Positions 28,244 to 36,271 of a stretch of 64,000 nt of DNA are shown here, one piece after another. The stretch lies in NCBI RefSeq assembly GCF_003610895.1, contig NZ_MCAS01000001.1, forward strand, positions 1 to 64,000, read 5' to 3'. Position 1 is the first letter of the stretch. Each line of letters begins with the position of its first letter. This DNA comes from Paraburkholderia fungorum. GTDB lineage: Bacteria > Pseudomonadota > Gammaproteobacteria > Burkholderiales > Burkholderiaceae. Position numbers and translations under genes: made by a program. The notes beneath the pieces are model-generated. The model worked only from the letters and a program-made list of their open reading frames with translations, did no database searches and was not told the DNA's origin.

Positions 28244-28546
28244 TCACTTCGCGCTCATCGCCTCAGCCATGACCAGATGGGATTCGGACAGTAAATGTAC
28301 CGCACGGCTCATTTCACACGAGTGAATCTGCAGATCGACCTGCGCGATGCTGGTATTCATTTCGATGTCTTTCAGCTTGCCAATCAGCTCTGCCCATTGC
28401 TCGATGGACACGAGACACGCAACAGGCCTTTGATGCCGCATCACGATCAAAGGCCGCGCGCATGCATCGCGCAGGGCCTTCGACGGATTCTTGCTTAGAT
28501 CACGTGTGGTGATGGACAGTGCACCAAGTGTCGCCAGGTTTTCCAT
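28244..28546 (-). CDS. Phd/YefM-type antitoxin, no toxin partner visible
   Basis: 100 residues from ATG 28546, preferred because GAGGG lies 5 nt upstream; ATG 28558 is an alternative. LSITTRDLSKNPSKALRDA...PLIVMRHQRPVACLVSIEQWAEL is the Phd/YefM DNA-binding fold. In type II toxin-antitoxin loci this repressor precedes a Doc, YoeB or VapC-like toxin gene. Here the next gene downstream is the TetR regulator 44 bp away, and no toxin-like frame is found. It may be an orphan antitoxin or a solitary regulator. Confidence 0.75.
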   Translation of the reverse strand: MENLATLGALSITTRDLSKNPSKALRDACARPLIVMRHQRPVACLVSIEQWAELIGKLKDIEMNTSIAQVDLQIHSCEMSRAVHLLSESHLVMAEAMSAK

Positions 28547-28998
28547 TTCAGCCCTCATAGCAATAGTCCGGCAGCAGCCGACGGATTGCGTCGTCTGCCG
28601 TGGTGCTTGCTGCTCTCTATGTTCTGATTTGTGTGGTTTTTTTTCGCCCGTTACCCGGTAAGGTCCGGTAACGAATTGAAACAACGCCGAGGCATTCTAT
28701 ACAGATGGGTCTGTTTAAGCGACAGGGAAGTTTGAGATTTTCGTTGAAATATTTTTTGCAGTTTGCTTTCTATCTGCCTTCAGTTTTTCAAATCTCGCCA
28801 GCTAAAACACATAGTGGGAAAAGGGTGCTCAAGTATGCTTTCAGCATGTTCTTCACCCGTCGGTTGTACGAACAATTTTTCATCCAGGTGCCATGAAAAC
28901 GGCAGCCTGTCTCGGCGAACAAGCTGTTGTCATGGCTGCGCCACATCACCACGTCACGCTGTGTATGAGCCAATCCGTCCTCGCCAGGGAGATATGTC
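28547..28998. other. AT-rich intergenic stretch before the phospholipase-D-like gene
   Basis: 452 bp, markedly more AT-rich than the neighbourhood between about 28640 and 28890. Small open frames exist on both strands (longest about 80 codons) but show no family resemblance, poor codon bias and no good ribosome site. Probably non-coding, possibly a remnant of transferred DNA. Confidence 0.4.
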
Positions 28999-30690
28999 AT
29001 GCTGACCGCTTGTGCTGGAATCGTGCCGCAATCCGCCACCGAACCTTACACCAGCGATAGCGATATCCCGCCGGCTTCAGCCGCTCAAACGCCCCCTGAG
29101 TCCACGCCGATCGACATTCAGGCAGTGCTCGGCGCGCATGCCGATTCGTTCCGGCACGCGGGCGTGCTCTCCGTGCGCAGCGGTTTGCAATGGCCGGTAT
29201 CTGGCGGTGCTGCCACGCGTGCCATCGTCGTGACCGTCATGGCTGACAGATTGGCTGCGTTGCAAGCCGCGCTGCCGGAACAGATAGACGGCATCCCCGT
29301 CGACGTACGCGCCGCGGACGCGATGGAATCGATGCAGGCGCTGGACCCTTCACGATATTGCGCACTGGCCGATGCGCGTCACGAATTGCGCCAGCCCTAT
29401 TTCGCGGACCAGGTATTCTTCGACAAAGAAGGCGCCCCACTCGCCAGTGCTCCGGCACCGCTCCTCGCATTCGCCGCTGCCCGGGCGCACAAGGAAGAGA
29501 TTCCGTACACGCCCGCACCCGGCGCGAATCTCGATCCGGTGACCGGCCAGGTCACGCTGGTGCTGCATGCGAGCCCTGATGCCGGATGGGCTGAGCTATC
29601 GAATTTCATCGCCGGTGTTCGCGAAGAGCTGGTGGTGGGCATGTACGACTTCACCTCCGCGCACATTCTCACCGCGCTCGAGGACGCGCTTGCCGATGGC
29701 AAAAAGCTGACGCTGACGCTCGATCATCCCGCGAAGAATCCCACCGCCGATCAGACCGACGAGCAGACCCAGACCGATCTCTCGACCCGGCTCGGCGAGC
29801 GCTTCGCCGGCACCTGGGCCCTTACCAATGCCGACCCGAAGGCGCCCGTCTGGATCTATCCGAACGCGTACCACATCAAGGTCGCCGTGCGCGAAGACGA
29901 TACCTTCTGGCTCTCCTCGGGCAACTGGAACAACAGCAATCAGCCGGAGATCGATCTGTCAGACGTGGCAGCCGCGCGCAAGCTCGCCGAGACGTCCGAT
30001 CGCGACTGGCATGTGATTGTCACGAACAAGGCGTTGGCCGACACGTTCCGCGCGTTCCTGCAGCACGACTATACGGTCTCTCACGACGCGATCACGCAGG
30101 CCAGGGAGCAGCACATGGCTATTCAGGGTGCTGGAGCCGCGGGGCTCGAAGTGCCGATCGAAGCGTTCGCGACCGGCAGGGCTCCACATCAGTTCTTCGC
30201 GCCGAAGACATTGACCGAGAACGTGACGATACAACCGCTGCTCACACCCGATAACTATCAACCCAATGTTCTCGCGCTGATCGAGTCGACGCAGCAGCAC
30301 TTTTACATGCAGACGCAATATATCCATCCGAGCGGACGCCCTGACGATGCGGAACATGACGCGCTGATTGCCGCGCTAAAGGCACTTGTCGAACGCGATC
30401 TGGACGTGCGCCTGATCACCAGCCAGTTTCAGAATGACGCATGGGTCGAGAAATTGATCGCGGCGGGCGTGCCGTCGTCCGTCCTGCGCCGGCAGGCGAA
30501 CGTTCACAATAAAGGCATCGTCGTCGATGGAAACGTGGTTCTGGTCAGCAGCCAGAACTGGTCGGCGGACGGCACGCTGCGCAATCGCGATGCGGGCCTG
30601 ATCATTCACAGTTCCGAAGCCGCCGCTTATTTCGAGCAGATTTTCCTGCACGACTGGAATTATCTGGCTTCACCGGTGGCGGGGAACTGA
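28999..30690 (+). CDS. Phospholipase-D-like protein with two HKD-type motifs
   Basis: 563 residues. Two PLD halves are visible: HIKVAVRE at about residues 292-299 followed by SSGNWNNS, and HNKGIVVD at about 503-510 followed by SSQNWSADG. The second is a canonical HxKx4D. In the first the Asp position is Glu. PLD-family enzymes hydrolyse or transfer phosphodiester groups, and the two motifs form one active site. The N-terminus reads MLTACAG, a lipobox-like sequence with no hydrophobic signal before it, because a stop codon lies at 28966-28968 in frame. The start ATG has AGGGAG upstream. It is possibly a lipoprotein that has lost its signal sequence. Substrate unknown. Confidence 0.82.
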   Translation: MLTACAGIVPQSATEPYTSDSDIPPASAAQTPPESTPIDIQAVLGAHADSFRHAGVLSVRSGLQWPVSGGAATRAIVVTVMADRLAALQAALPEQIDGIPVDVRAADAMESMQALDPSRYCALADARHELRQPYFADQVFFDKEGAPLASAPAPLLAFAAARAHKEEIPYTPAPGANLDPVTGQVTLVLHASPDAGWAELSNFIAGVREELVVGMYDFTSAHILTALEDALADGKKLTLTLDHPAKNPTADQTDEQTQTDLSTRLGERFAGTWALTNADPKAPVWIYPNAYHIKVAVREDDTFWLSSGNWNNSNQPEIDLSDVAAARKLAETSDRDWHVIVTNKALADTFRAFLQHDYTVSHDAITQAREQHMAIQGAGAAGLEVPIEAFATGRAPHQFFAPKTLTENVTIQPLLTPDNYQPNVLALIESTQQHFYMQTQYIHPSGRPDDAEHDALIAALKALVERDLDVRLITSQFQNDAWVEKLIAAGVPSSVLRRQANVHNKGIVVDGNVVLVSSQNWSADGTLRNRDAGLIIHSSEAAAYFEQIFLHDWNYLASPVAGN

Positions 30691-30742
30691 GGAGACTGGC
30701 AGAGCGCCAGGCCGGTACTGGAAATCAGCTCTGCAGAACAGA

Positions 30743-30783
30743 TACGGCACAACGTGGCAACCCGCGTGCCACGTTGTGCCGTA
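30743..30783. terminator. Perfect 17-bp inverted repeat between convergent genes
   Basis: TACGGCACAACGTGGCA (30743-30759), 7-nt loop, exact complement (30767-30783). It lies between the convergent PLD-like gene and the diiron-oxidase-like gene, and probably terminates both. There is no T-run on either side. Confidence 0.6.
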
Positions 30784-30796
30784 CAACACGCGCGAT

Positions 30797-31924
30797 TCAA
30801 CCGATCGCGAGCAGTCGCTCATGGAGCGCGTCATAGTACGCCGCACAGGTATTCAGACGCCACTGCGCGCCCGCATAGATGTCGTTCATTTGCGAAGGGT
30901 ACTTGGTGGCGAGCGGCACGATGACGTTCGACAGCCAGCCTTCGGCATGCACCACGTCGATGGAAACGTGTTCGTCGTAGTAGTCCAGCTCGCCCTTCTC
31001 GCCCAGGCCGAGACGCCGACATCCGCGCGTGAGCTTTTCGTATTGCGTCGGGTCGAGCAGCTCGGTCACGGCCATCACGCCCAGCGACTTCAGACCCTGG
31101 CTGCGGTTCAGACCCGTCATCATGAACAGGTTGTAGCCGGCCAGTCCTTGCCAGCCGAGCAAGGACGCGTGATCGTCGTCGGCATGCGGAATGTCCACCG
31201 TGTGCAACAGGTGACGAAACAGGGAGACGTGGCTGCGTTGCGGATCGCCCTTGCCCGCTTCGTCCCAGAAGTTCTGTGACAACTCACCGCGCACGGCAGG
31301 GTCCGAGCCCAGCAGCGCGAGCACGATAAGATCGAAGAAGCGGATATTGAGCGCGCTATCGCTGCGGAAAAACGCCGACAGTTGCACGCGCGTGGCGTCT
31401 TTCTCAAGGAAATCGAATAGCGGATGCTTTGACGCGCGATGCTGCGCGGACACCGAGCAGATGGCCTCGGTCAGATCGCGTGCGGTACGCACACTGGGGT
31501 CGAGCCGCGTCGTGCCTAGCGCATCGGACGCGAGCCAGCGCCGTTCGATCGCGCCGCGCAAACGGATCAGATAGGGATTGAACTGGTTTGCACAGCGCTC
31601 GCTTGCGGCCGGCGCAACGTGGAGTTCGTACAGCGCGAAGAGCGTGGCGTGCACGTCCGCCAGCGCATCGTCCTCGCCGCGCTCGAATGCGGCCTCGAGC
31701 ACCTCGTCGACTCGATGACGCAGCGCCGCGAATTCCTCGGGTTGGTCGTCGAAGTACAGCTCCAGGTCGGCCTCCTCAATCATGCTGCGAATGGCTGAGG
31801 CGAGATCTTCTGATTCAGCCAGACGGATCGGGGTGGATAACGATGAAGGTTCACGAAAAGGCAAACGGATCGCGTGTTCCGATTCGGCGTGGACGCTAAA
31901 CATGGGGGCACTCCAGCGAGACAT
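30797..31924 (-). CDS. Iron-containing redox enzyme (haem-oxygenase-like diiron family)
   Basis: 375 residues. The C-terminal two-thirds has the motif pattern of haem-oxygenase-like diiron oxidases (HDO; pfam Haem_oxygenas_2): NFWDEAGKGD at 218-227 with His232, Glu288, and YYDEHVSIDVVHAEGW at 315-330 supplying His319, Asp323 and His326. Known HDO enzymes oxidise amino acids, fatty acids or similar small substrates with O2. No partner biosynthetic gene adjoins, so the substrate is unknown. The ATG at 31924 lacks a ribosome site. ATG 31903 has GGAG seven bases upstream and may be the true start (368 residues). Confidence 0.78.
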   Translation of the reverse strand: MSRWSAPMFSVHAESEHAIRLPFREPSSLSTPIRLAESEDLASAIRSMIEEADLELYFDDQPEEFAALRHRVDEVLEAAFERGEDDALADVHATLFALYELHVAPAASERCANQFNPYLIRLRGAIERRWLASDALGTTRLDPSVRTARDLTEAICSVSAQHRASKHPLFDFLEKDATRVQLSAFFRSDSALNIRFFDLIVLALLGSDPAVRGELSQNFWDEAGKGDPQRSHVSLFRHLLHTVDIPHADDDHASLLGWQGLAGYNLFMMTGLNRSQGLKSLGVMAVTELLDPTQYEKLTRGCRRLGLGEKGELDYYDEHVSIDVVHAEGWLSNVIVPLATKYPSQMNDIYAGAQWRLNTCAAYYDALHERLLAIG

Positions 31925-31956
31925 GTTATTTATGCATCCACGCGCACGCGATGGAC

Positions 31957-31977
31957 GGCCTGACGCGATGTCAGGCC
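31957..31977. terminator. Hairpin between the flavin monooxygenase and HDO genes
   Basis: GGCCTGAC-GCGAT-GTCAGGCC, perfect 8-bp stem with a 5-nt loop, no T-run. Could end the leftward monooxygenase transcript. Confidence 0.45.
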
Positions 31978-32068
31978 GACATTAGCGTGCGGTAAGCGTC
32001 AGTGCTTACGGATTGTCTCGGCGCCGCGTTGCGCTCGCATGTCTAAATGTACTTACAATCCGATTTCA

Positions 32069-33325
32069 TCACCCTACCCGTTGCCGGGTCTTCAGATCGT
32101 CGAGATGAAAACCGGCGACGCTCTTGTACTGGTTCGCGATCTGACTCAGCTCCTCCGTGCTGACCACGTCTTCGATCCGCTCGAAGCGCTGTCCCTGCGT
32201 GCGCTCGTGGACCACCTGCAAAATCCGGTCAGGTGGCGCCTTGCGGTTCATCAGCACGACGTCGCCTGTTGCCTTGACGCGCGCCTGATCGTAGGCAAGC
32301 AGTGCCTCCTCGCAGACGCCCAGTTCCGCGCAACGGTCCGCCAGAAAGCGGGCGTCCAGAATCGCCTGCCCCGCGCCGTTCGAACCACGCGGAACCATGG
32401 GATGCGCCGCGTCGCCCAACAACGTGATGCGGCCGAAGGTCCAGCGCGGCAGCGGATCCTGATCGACCATCGGATACTCCAGGATCGTTTCCGTAGCTTC
32501 GATCATCGCGGCCACGTCGAGCCAGTCGAAATGCCAATCCGCGAAGGCCGGGAAGAAATCGGCGAGACGCCCTTTGCCGTTCCAGTCGCGACGCGCGGGT
32601 TGCGGCGCCTCGATCTCGGCAACCCAGTTCACCAATTGATTGCCCGCGCCATCCACGTTATCGCGGATCGGATAAATGACCATCTTGCCGTGCGTCAGCC
32701 AGCCGGCGCGCACCATGCTGCCACCGCTCAGGAACGGCGGCGCGACGATCGTGCCGCGCCACATGTTGAAACCGGAATAGCGCGGCGCGCCTTCGTCCGG
32801 ATAGAACTGCTTGCGAATCGCCGAGTGAATCCCGTCGCACGCCACGATCGCCGCGCCGCTGGCGAGATGCTCGTGGCCGGCGCTATCGGTAAAACGCGCG
32901 CTCGCGCCGGTTTCGTCCTGGGTCGCGCCGATACAGCGGCGGTCTGTCACGACACTGTCCGGTCCCAGGCGCTCAAGCACCGCCTTGAGCAATACGCTCT
33001 GCAGGTCGCCGCGATGAATCGAGAATTGCGGATGCTCGTAACCGGCGAAACGCCCAGCCGGTTCGCGGTAGATCAACTGGCCGTGGCGATTGAAAAACAC
33101 CGATTCCTGCGTCGTCACCCCCACTGCAGCCAATTCGGCGAGCAGATCGAGCTCCGCCAGTTCGCGCGTGGCATGCGGCAATAGGTTGATGCCGACCCCG
33201 AGCGGTCTGATTTCAGGCGCGGCCTCGAAAATGCGGCTCGCGATGCCTGCCTTGTGCAAGGTCAGCGCCAGCGTCAATCCGCCAATCCCAGCACCCACGA
33301 TGACAACTTCACTGTCCTTTTTCAT
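32069..33325 (-). CDS. FAD-dependent aromatic monooxygenase, PhzS-like
   Basis: 418 residues. The Rossmann FAD fingerprint VVIVGAGIGG is at 7-16 and the second FAD motif LLGDAAHP...GSNGAGQAILDA at about 300-320, typical of class A flavoprotein hydroxylases. Segments EIRPLGVGIN, PQFSIHRGDLQ, MWRGT, FFPAFADWHFDW and YPMVDQDPLPRW resemble the PhzS subgroup rather than classic 3-hydroxybenzoate 6-hydroxylase. Its position, divergent from the gentisate operon, suggests it makes gentisate or a related ring-cleavage substrate from a hydroxybenzoate using NAD(P)H and O2. The ATG has AGAGGAG upstream. Exact substrate not determinable here. Confidence 0.85.
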   Translation of the reverse strand: MKKDSEVVIVGAGIGGLTLALTLHKAGIASRIFEAAPEIRPLGVGINLLPHATRELAELDLLAELAAVGVTTQESVFFNRHGQLIYREPAGRFAGYEHPQFSIHRGDLQSVLLKAVLERLGPDSVVTDRRCIGATQDETGASARFTDSAGHEHLASGAAIVACDGIHSAIRKQFYPDEGAPRYSGFNMWRGTIVAPPFLSGGSMVRAGWLTHGKMVIYPIRDNVDGAGNQLVNWVAEIEAPQPARRDWNGKGRLADFFPAFADWHFDWLDVAAMIEATETILEYPMVDQDPLPRWTFGRITLLGDAAHPMVPRGSNGAGQAILDARFLADRCAELGVCEEALLAYDQARVKATGDVVLMNRKAPPDRILQVVHERTQGQRFERIEDVVSTEELSQIANQYKSVAGFHLDDLKTRQRVG

Positions 33326-33406
33326 CTGTCTCCTCTTTCGTGTTGAGCGCGACGTGGCGCGCCGTTGAATCCGTCTCCCGCGCTGCCCGTTTATTCATCA
33401 TTTGCG

Positions 33407-33431
33407 CAGACGTCTGCCTAAACCGTTTGCC
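33407..33431. promoter_or_regulatory. Putative operator copy A (monooxygenase side)
   Basis: Contains ACGTCTGCC, 7 nt, then TTTGCC, and includes most of the perfect palindrome GCAGACGTCTGC (33406-33417). It lies immediately downstream of the leftward -10 box, where a bound repressor would block transcription. The nearby MarR protein is the obvious candidate. Confidence 0.5.
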
Positions 33432-33433
33432 GA

Positions 33434-33462
33434 AATATAGTGAGCCGTTTCTGCTTCGTCAA
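33434..33462 (-). promoter_or_regulatory. Promoter for the PhzS-like monooxygenase
   Basis: Leftward TTGACG (33462-33457), 17-nt spacer, TATATT (33439-33434). Both boxes are close to sigma70 consensus. Confidence 0.65.
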
Positions 33463-33489
33463 GCAGTTCATCCGGACAACCGAATTCAT

Positions 33490-33518
33490 TTGACACGCTG
33501 ATCAAGATTCAATATCTT
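33490..33518 (+). promoter_or_regulatory. Promoter for the gentisate operon
   Basis: TTGACA (33490-33495), exactly 17-nt spacer, TATCTT (33513-33518), about 115 nt before the dioxygenase ATG. Confidence 0.65.
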
Positions 33519-33522
33519 TTGA

Positions 33523-33545
33523 CATACGTCTGCCGATTATTTGCC
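33523..33545. promoter_or_regulatory. Putative operator copy B (gentisate operon side)
   Basis: CATACGTCTGCC, 5 nt, TTTGCC. It is the same element as copy A, in the same orientation, and overlaps the expected start of transcription of the rightward promoter. Confidence 0.5.
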
Positions 33546-33635
33546 AGAACGCATCAGACAAGCTCACGCATCGCCGGATAGACACACATCGTTCGGCGAG
33601 ACGCGGCGGTTCCAGAAAAGGACAGGAGACATGCA

Positions 33636-34688
33636 ATGAATACCGGCCTTCCCACGTCGGACAGAAAAGCTTTTTACGAGCAGATCCGCGAACTCAATAT
33701 GACACCCCTATGGGAGTCACTCAGCACGCTGGTGCCGCATCAGCCCAATGGGCCCTGCGTGCCCGCGCTGTGGAAATGGCGCGACGTCCTGCCCTATATC
33801 GAACAGGCCGGCACATTGATCACGGCGGAAGAAGCCGTGCGCCGCGTACTCGTGCTGGAAAACCCCGCCCTGCCCGGCTACGCCAGCGTAACGCAATCGC
33901 TCTATGCCGGGCTGCAGCTGATTCTGCCGGGCGAGGTCGCGCCGGCTCACCGCCACGTGCAATCGGCGTTGCGCTTTATCGTCCATGGCCGTGGTGCCTA
34001 TACAGCGGTCGACGGAGAACGCACCACCATGATGCCGGGCGATTTCATCATTACCCCAAGCTGGACCTGGCACGATCACGGCAACGACGGCATTGACGGT
34101 CACAGCGAACCGGTGGTTTGGCTCGACGGGCTGGATATTCCGATGATCCGCTTCTTCGACGCGGGTTTCGAGGAGAAAAGCGCGGCGATGTCGCAACGTG
34201 TGACGCGCCCGGAAGGCAATGCACTCGCGCGCTACGGACACAACCTGTTGCCGGTCGACTATCAGCCTTCATCGCCCACCTCGCCTATTTTCAGCTACCC
34301 ATACGAGCGCACGCGCGAAGTGCTCGACCGGCTCTATCGCGACGGTGAAATCGACGCCTGGCATGGCGTCAAGCTGCGCTATGTCAACCCGGCAACCGGC
34401 GGCTGGCCGATGCCGACGCTTGCCACCTTCATGCAGTATCTGCCGGCCGGTTTCTCAGGCAAGCCGTTCCGCAGCACCGACGGCGCCGTGTATTCGGTCG
34501 TCGAGGGAACCGGACACGCGCTCATCGACGGCCAACGCTTCGAGTTCGGCCCGAAGGATCACTTCGTCGTGCCGTCGTGGAAAACGTTCACGCTGCATGC
34601 GAACGACGACGCGGTGCTGTTCAGCTTTTCCGACCGGCCGGTGCAAACCGCGCTCAACATCCTGCGCGAAGAAAAACTGGACGCGTGA
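33636..34688 (+). CDS. gtdA: Gentisate 1,2-dioxygenase
   Basis: 350 residues, the usual length for this bicupin enzyme. It opens gentisate to maleylpyruvate using Fe(II) and O2. The N-terminal cupin carries the metal ligands HRH at residues 105-107 (His105, His107) and WTWHDHGND with His146. A second cupin-like half follows (AVYSVVEGTGHALIDG, FVVPSWKTF). Conserved family text includes PLWESLSTLVPHQP at the N-terminus. ATG 33636 has GGAG upstream; a second ATG at 33631 is out of frame. First gene of an operon with the next two pathway steps. Confidence 0.93.
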   Translation: MNTGLPTSDRKAFYEQIRELNMTPLWESLSTLVPHQPNGPCVPALWKWRDVLPYIEQAGTLITAEEAVRRVLVLENPALPGYASVTQSLYAGLQLILPGEVAPAHRHVQSALRFIVHGRGAYTAVDGERTTMMPGDFIITPSWTWHDHGNDGIDGHSEPVVWLDGLDIPMIRFFDAGFEEKSAAMSQRVTRPEGNALARYGHNLLPVDYQPSSPTSPIFSYPYERTREVLDRLYRDGEIDAWHGVKLRYVNPATGGWPMPTLATFMQYLPAGFSGKPFRSTDGAVYSVVEGTGHALIDGQRFEFGPKDHFVVPSWKTFTLHANDDAVLFSFSDRPVQTALNILREEKLDA

Positions 34689-34738
34689 GCGCGGCTCAGG
34701 CGAACGTACAAAACACAATCACCCATGGAGAATATTCA

Positions 34739-35437
34739 ATGAGTCTGGTCTTTGAGTCCGCGCCCGCGGTAACGGTCCCGGTTGCCGGTTCGGACGACGC
34801 GTTTCCCGTGCGTCGCATTTACTGCGTCGGGCGCAACTACGCGGCCCATGCGCGCGAGATGGGCTTCGATCCCGACCGTGAGCCGCCGTTTTTCTTCTGC
34901 AAGCCGACCGACGCCATCGTCTATGTCGCACCGGGTACCACGGGCGAGTTTCCGTACCCGTCCGAAACGGACAACTGCCACTACGAAATGGAACTGGTGG
35001 CCGCAATCGGTAAGGGCGGCAAAAACATCGCCGTCAGCAGCGCGCTCGATCATGTGTTCGGCTACGCGCTCGGGCTCGATATGACGCGCCGCGATCTGCA
35101 GATGGAAATGCGCAAGATGGGCCGCCCATGGGACATCGGCAAGGCGTTCGATCACTCCGCGCCGATCGGCCCGTTGCATCGTGCCGAACAGACCGGACAC
35201 CTGAAAGACGGCGCGATCTGGCTGAATGTCAATGGCACGTCGAAGCAACGCGCGGACGTCTCGCAACTGATCTGGTCGGTCGCGGAAACGATCGCGTACC
35301 TGTCGCGCTTCTTCGAACTGGTGCCGGGCGATCTGATCTATACCGGCACACCCGAAGGTGTCGGCGCGGTGCTCAAGGGCGACACGATGCACGGCGGCAT
35401 CGACGGTCTCGGCGAACTCAAGGTCAAAGTAGTCTGA
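34739..35437 (+). CDS. Fumarylpyruvate hydrolase (FAH family)
   Basis: 232 residues from ATG 34739; the frame is open upstream to 34577 but that overlaps the dioxygenase gene and is not FAH-like. Fumarylacetoacetase-fold motifs are RIYCVGRNYAAHAREMG near residue 20, DNCHYEMELVAAIG with metal-binding acidic residues around 85, and DLIYTGTPEGVG near the C-terminus. In the gentisate route this enzyme splits fumarylpyruvate into fumarate and pyruvate. It sits 50 bp after gtdA and before the isomerase, exactly the nag-type order. Confidence 0.9.
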   Translation: MSLVFESAPAVTVPVAGSDDAFPVRRIYCVGRNYAAHAREMGFDPDREPPFFFCKPTDAIVYVAPGTTGEFPYPSETDNCHYEMELVAAIGKGGKNIAVSSALDHVFGYALGLDMTRRDLQMEMRKMGRPWDIGKAFDHSAPIGPLHRAEQTGHLKDGAIWLNVNGTSKQRADVSQLIWSVAETIAYLSRFFELVPGDLIYTGTPEGVGAVLKGDTMHGGIDGLGELKVKVV

Positions 35438-35505
35438 ACGACTCAAGTCACAACGGAGCGTAATACGGCTTATGCCCGTTATGCTCCGTTCATCGAGGAT
35501 ATTCC

Positions 35506-36150
35506 GTGCAGCTTCACAATTTCTTCCGCAGCTCCGCTTCGTATCGGGTACGGATTGCGCTGGGCCTGAAAGGCCTGCCGTTCGACTACCTGCCGGTGCA
35601 TCTGTCGCGCGACGGCGGCGAGCAGTTCGCGCCCGCCTATCGCTCGCTCAGCCCGGAGGCGCTCGTCCCCGTGCTCACAGATGGTGAGGTATCGCTTCAT
35701 CAGTCGCTCGCGATCATCGAGTATCTGGACGAACTGCATCCCACGCCGCCGCTATTGCCTGGTGACCCTCTCGGCCGCGCCACCGTGCGTGCGCTGGCGC
35801 TCGACATTGCGTGCGACATCCATCCGCTCAACAATCTGCGTGTGCTCAATTACCTTGGCAACAAGGCTGGTTTGACACAGGAAGCGCGGGACGCCTGGTA
35901 TCACCACTGGGTTCACACCGGTTTTTCCGCGCTGGAAACACGGTTGGCCCAGAGTCACACGACGGGTGAGTTCTGTTACGGCGACCAGCCCACGCTAGCC
36001 GATCTCACGCTCGTGCCCCAGGTTTTCAACGCGCAACGTTTTAACGTCGATCTGGGTGCCTATCCGGTGCTCGATCGCATCACGCAGCGCTGCCTGCAGT
36101 TGCCTGCGTTCGCCGCGGCTGCCCCGGCGCAACAGCCAGACGCACAGTAA
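35506..36150 (+). CDS. Maleylpyruvate/maleylacetoacetate isomerase (zeta-class GST)
   Basis: 214 residues starting at GTG 35506 with GAGG upstream. The zeta-class active-site motif SSASYRVRIAL is at about residues 9-19, followed by EALVPVLTDG and HQSLAIIEYLDE (glutathione-binding thioredoxin fold) and an all-helical C-terminal half with CDIHPLNNLRVL. In this operon it isomerises maleylpyruvate to fumarylpyruvate, normally glutathione-dependent. The family also includes maleylacetoacetate isomerases of tyrosine degradation; the neighbours decide for the gentisate role. Confidence 0.9.
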   Translation: MQLHNFFRSSASYRVRIALGLKGLPFDYLPVHLSRDGGEQFAPAYRSLSPEALVPVLTDGEVSLHQSLAIIEYLDELHPTPPLLPGDPLGRATVRALALDIACDIHPLNNLRVLNYLGNKAGLTQEARDAWYHHWVHTGFSALETRLAQSHTTGEFCYGDQPTLADLTLVPQVFNAQRFNVDLGAYPVLDRITQRCLQLPAFAAAAPAQQPDAQ

Positions 36151-36271
36151 GCTGCGCGGATGACGCCCGTCATCCGCCGTGCGTTGCTACCCACCGCTCA
36201 CACTGCGCGATAATATCGGCCAGTCACGTTTGCCGCCCGAGCACGGGCGGCCCACTTCCAGATACGAGTCC

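Larger units (their letters stand above)
33326..33635. other. Divergent promoter region of the gentisate locus
   Basis: 310 bp between the leftward monooxygenase and the rightward gentisate dioxygenase. It holds two well-formed divergent sigma70-type promoters and two copies of a CA.ACGTCTGCC...TTTGCC element, listed separately. AT-rich in the middle. Confidence 0.7.

Noticed and set aside
28705..29039. Small open frames of 63-83 codons in the AT-rich region before the PLD-like gene
   Set aside because: They overlap on both strands with no codon bias, no ribosome site and no known family.
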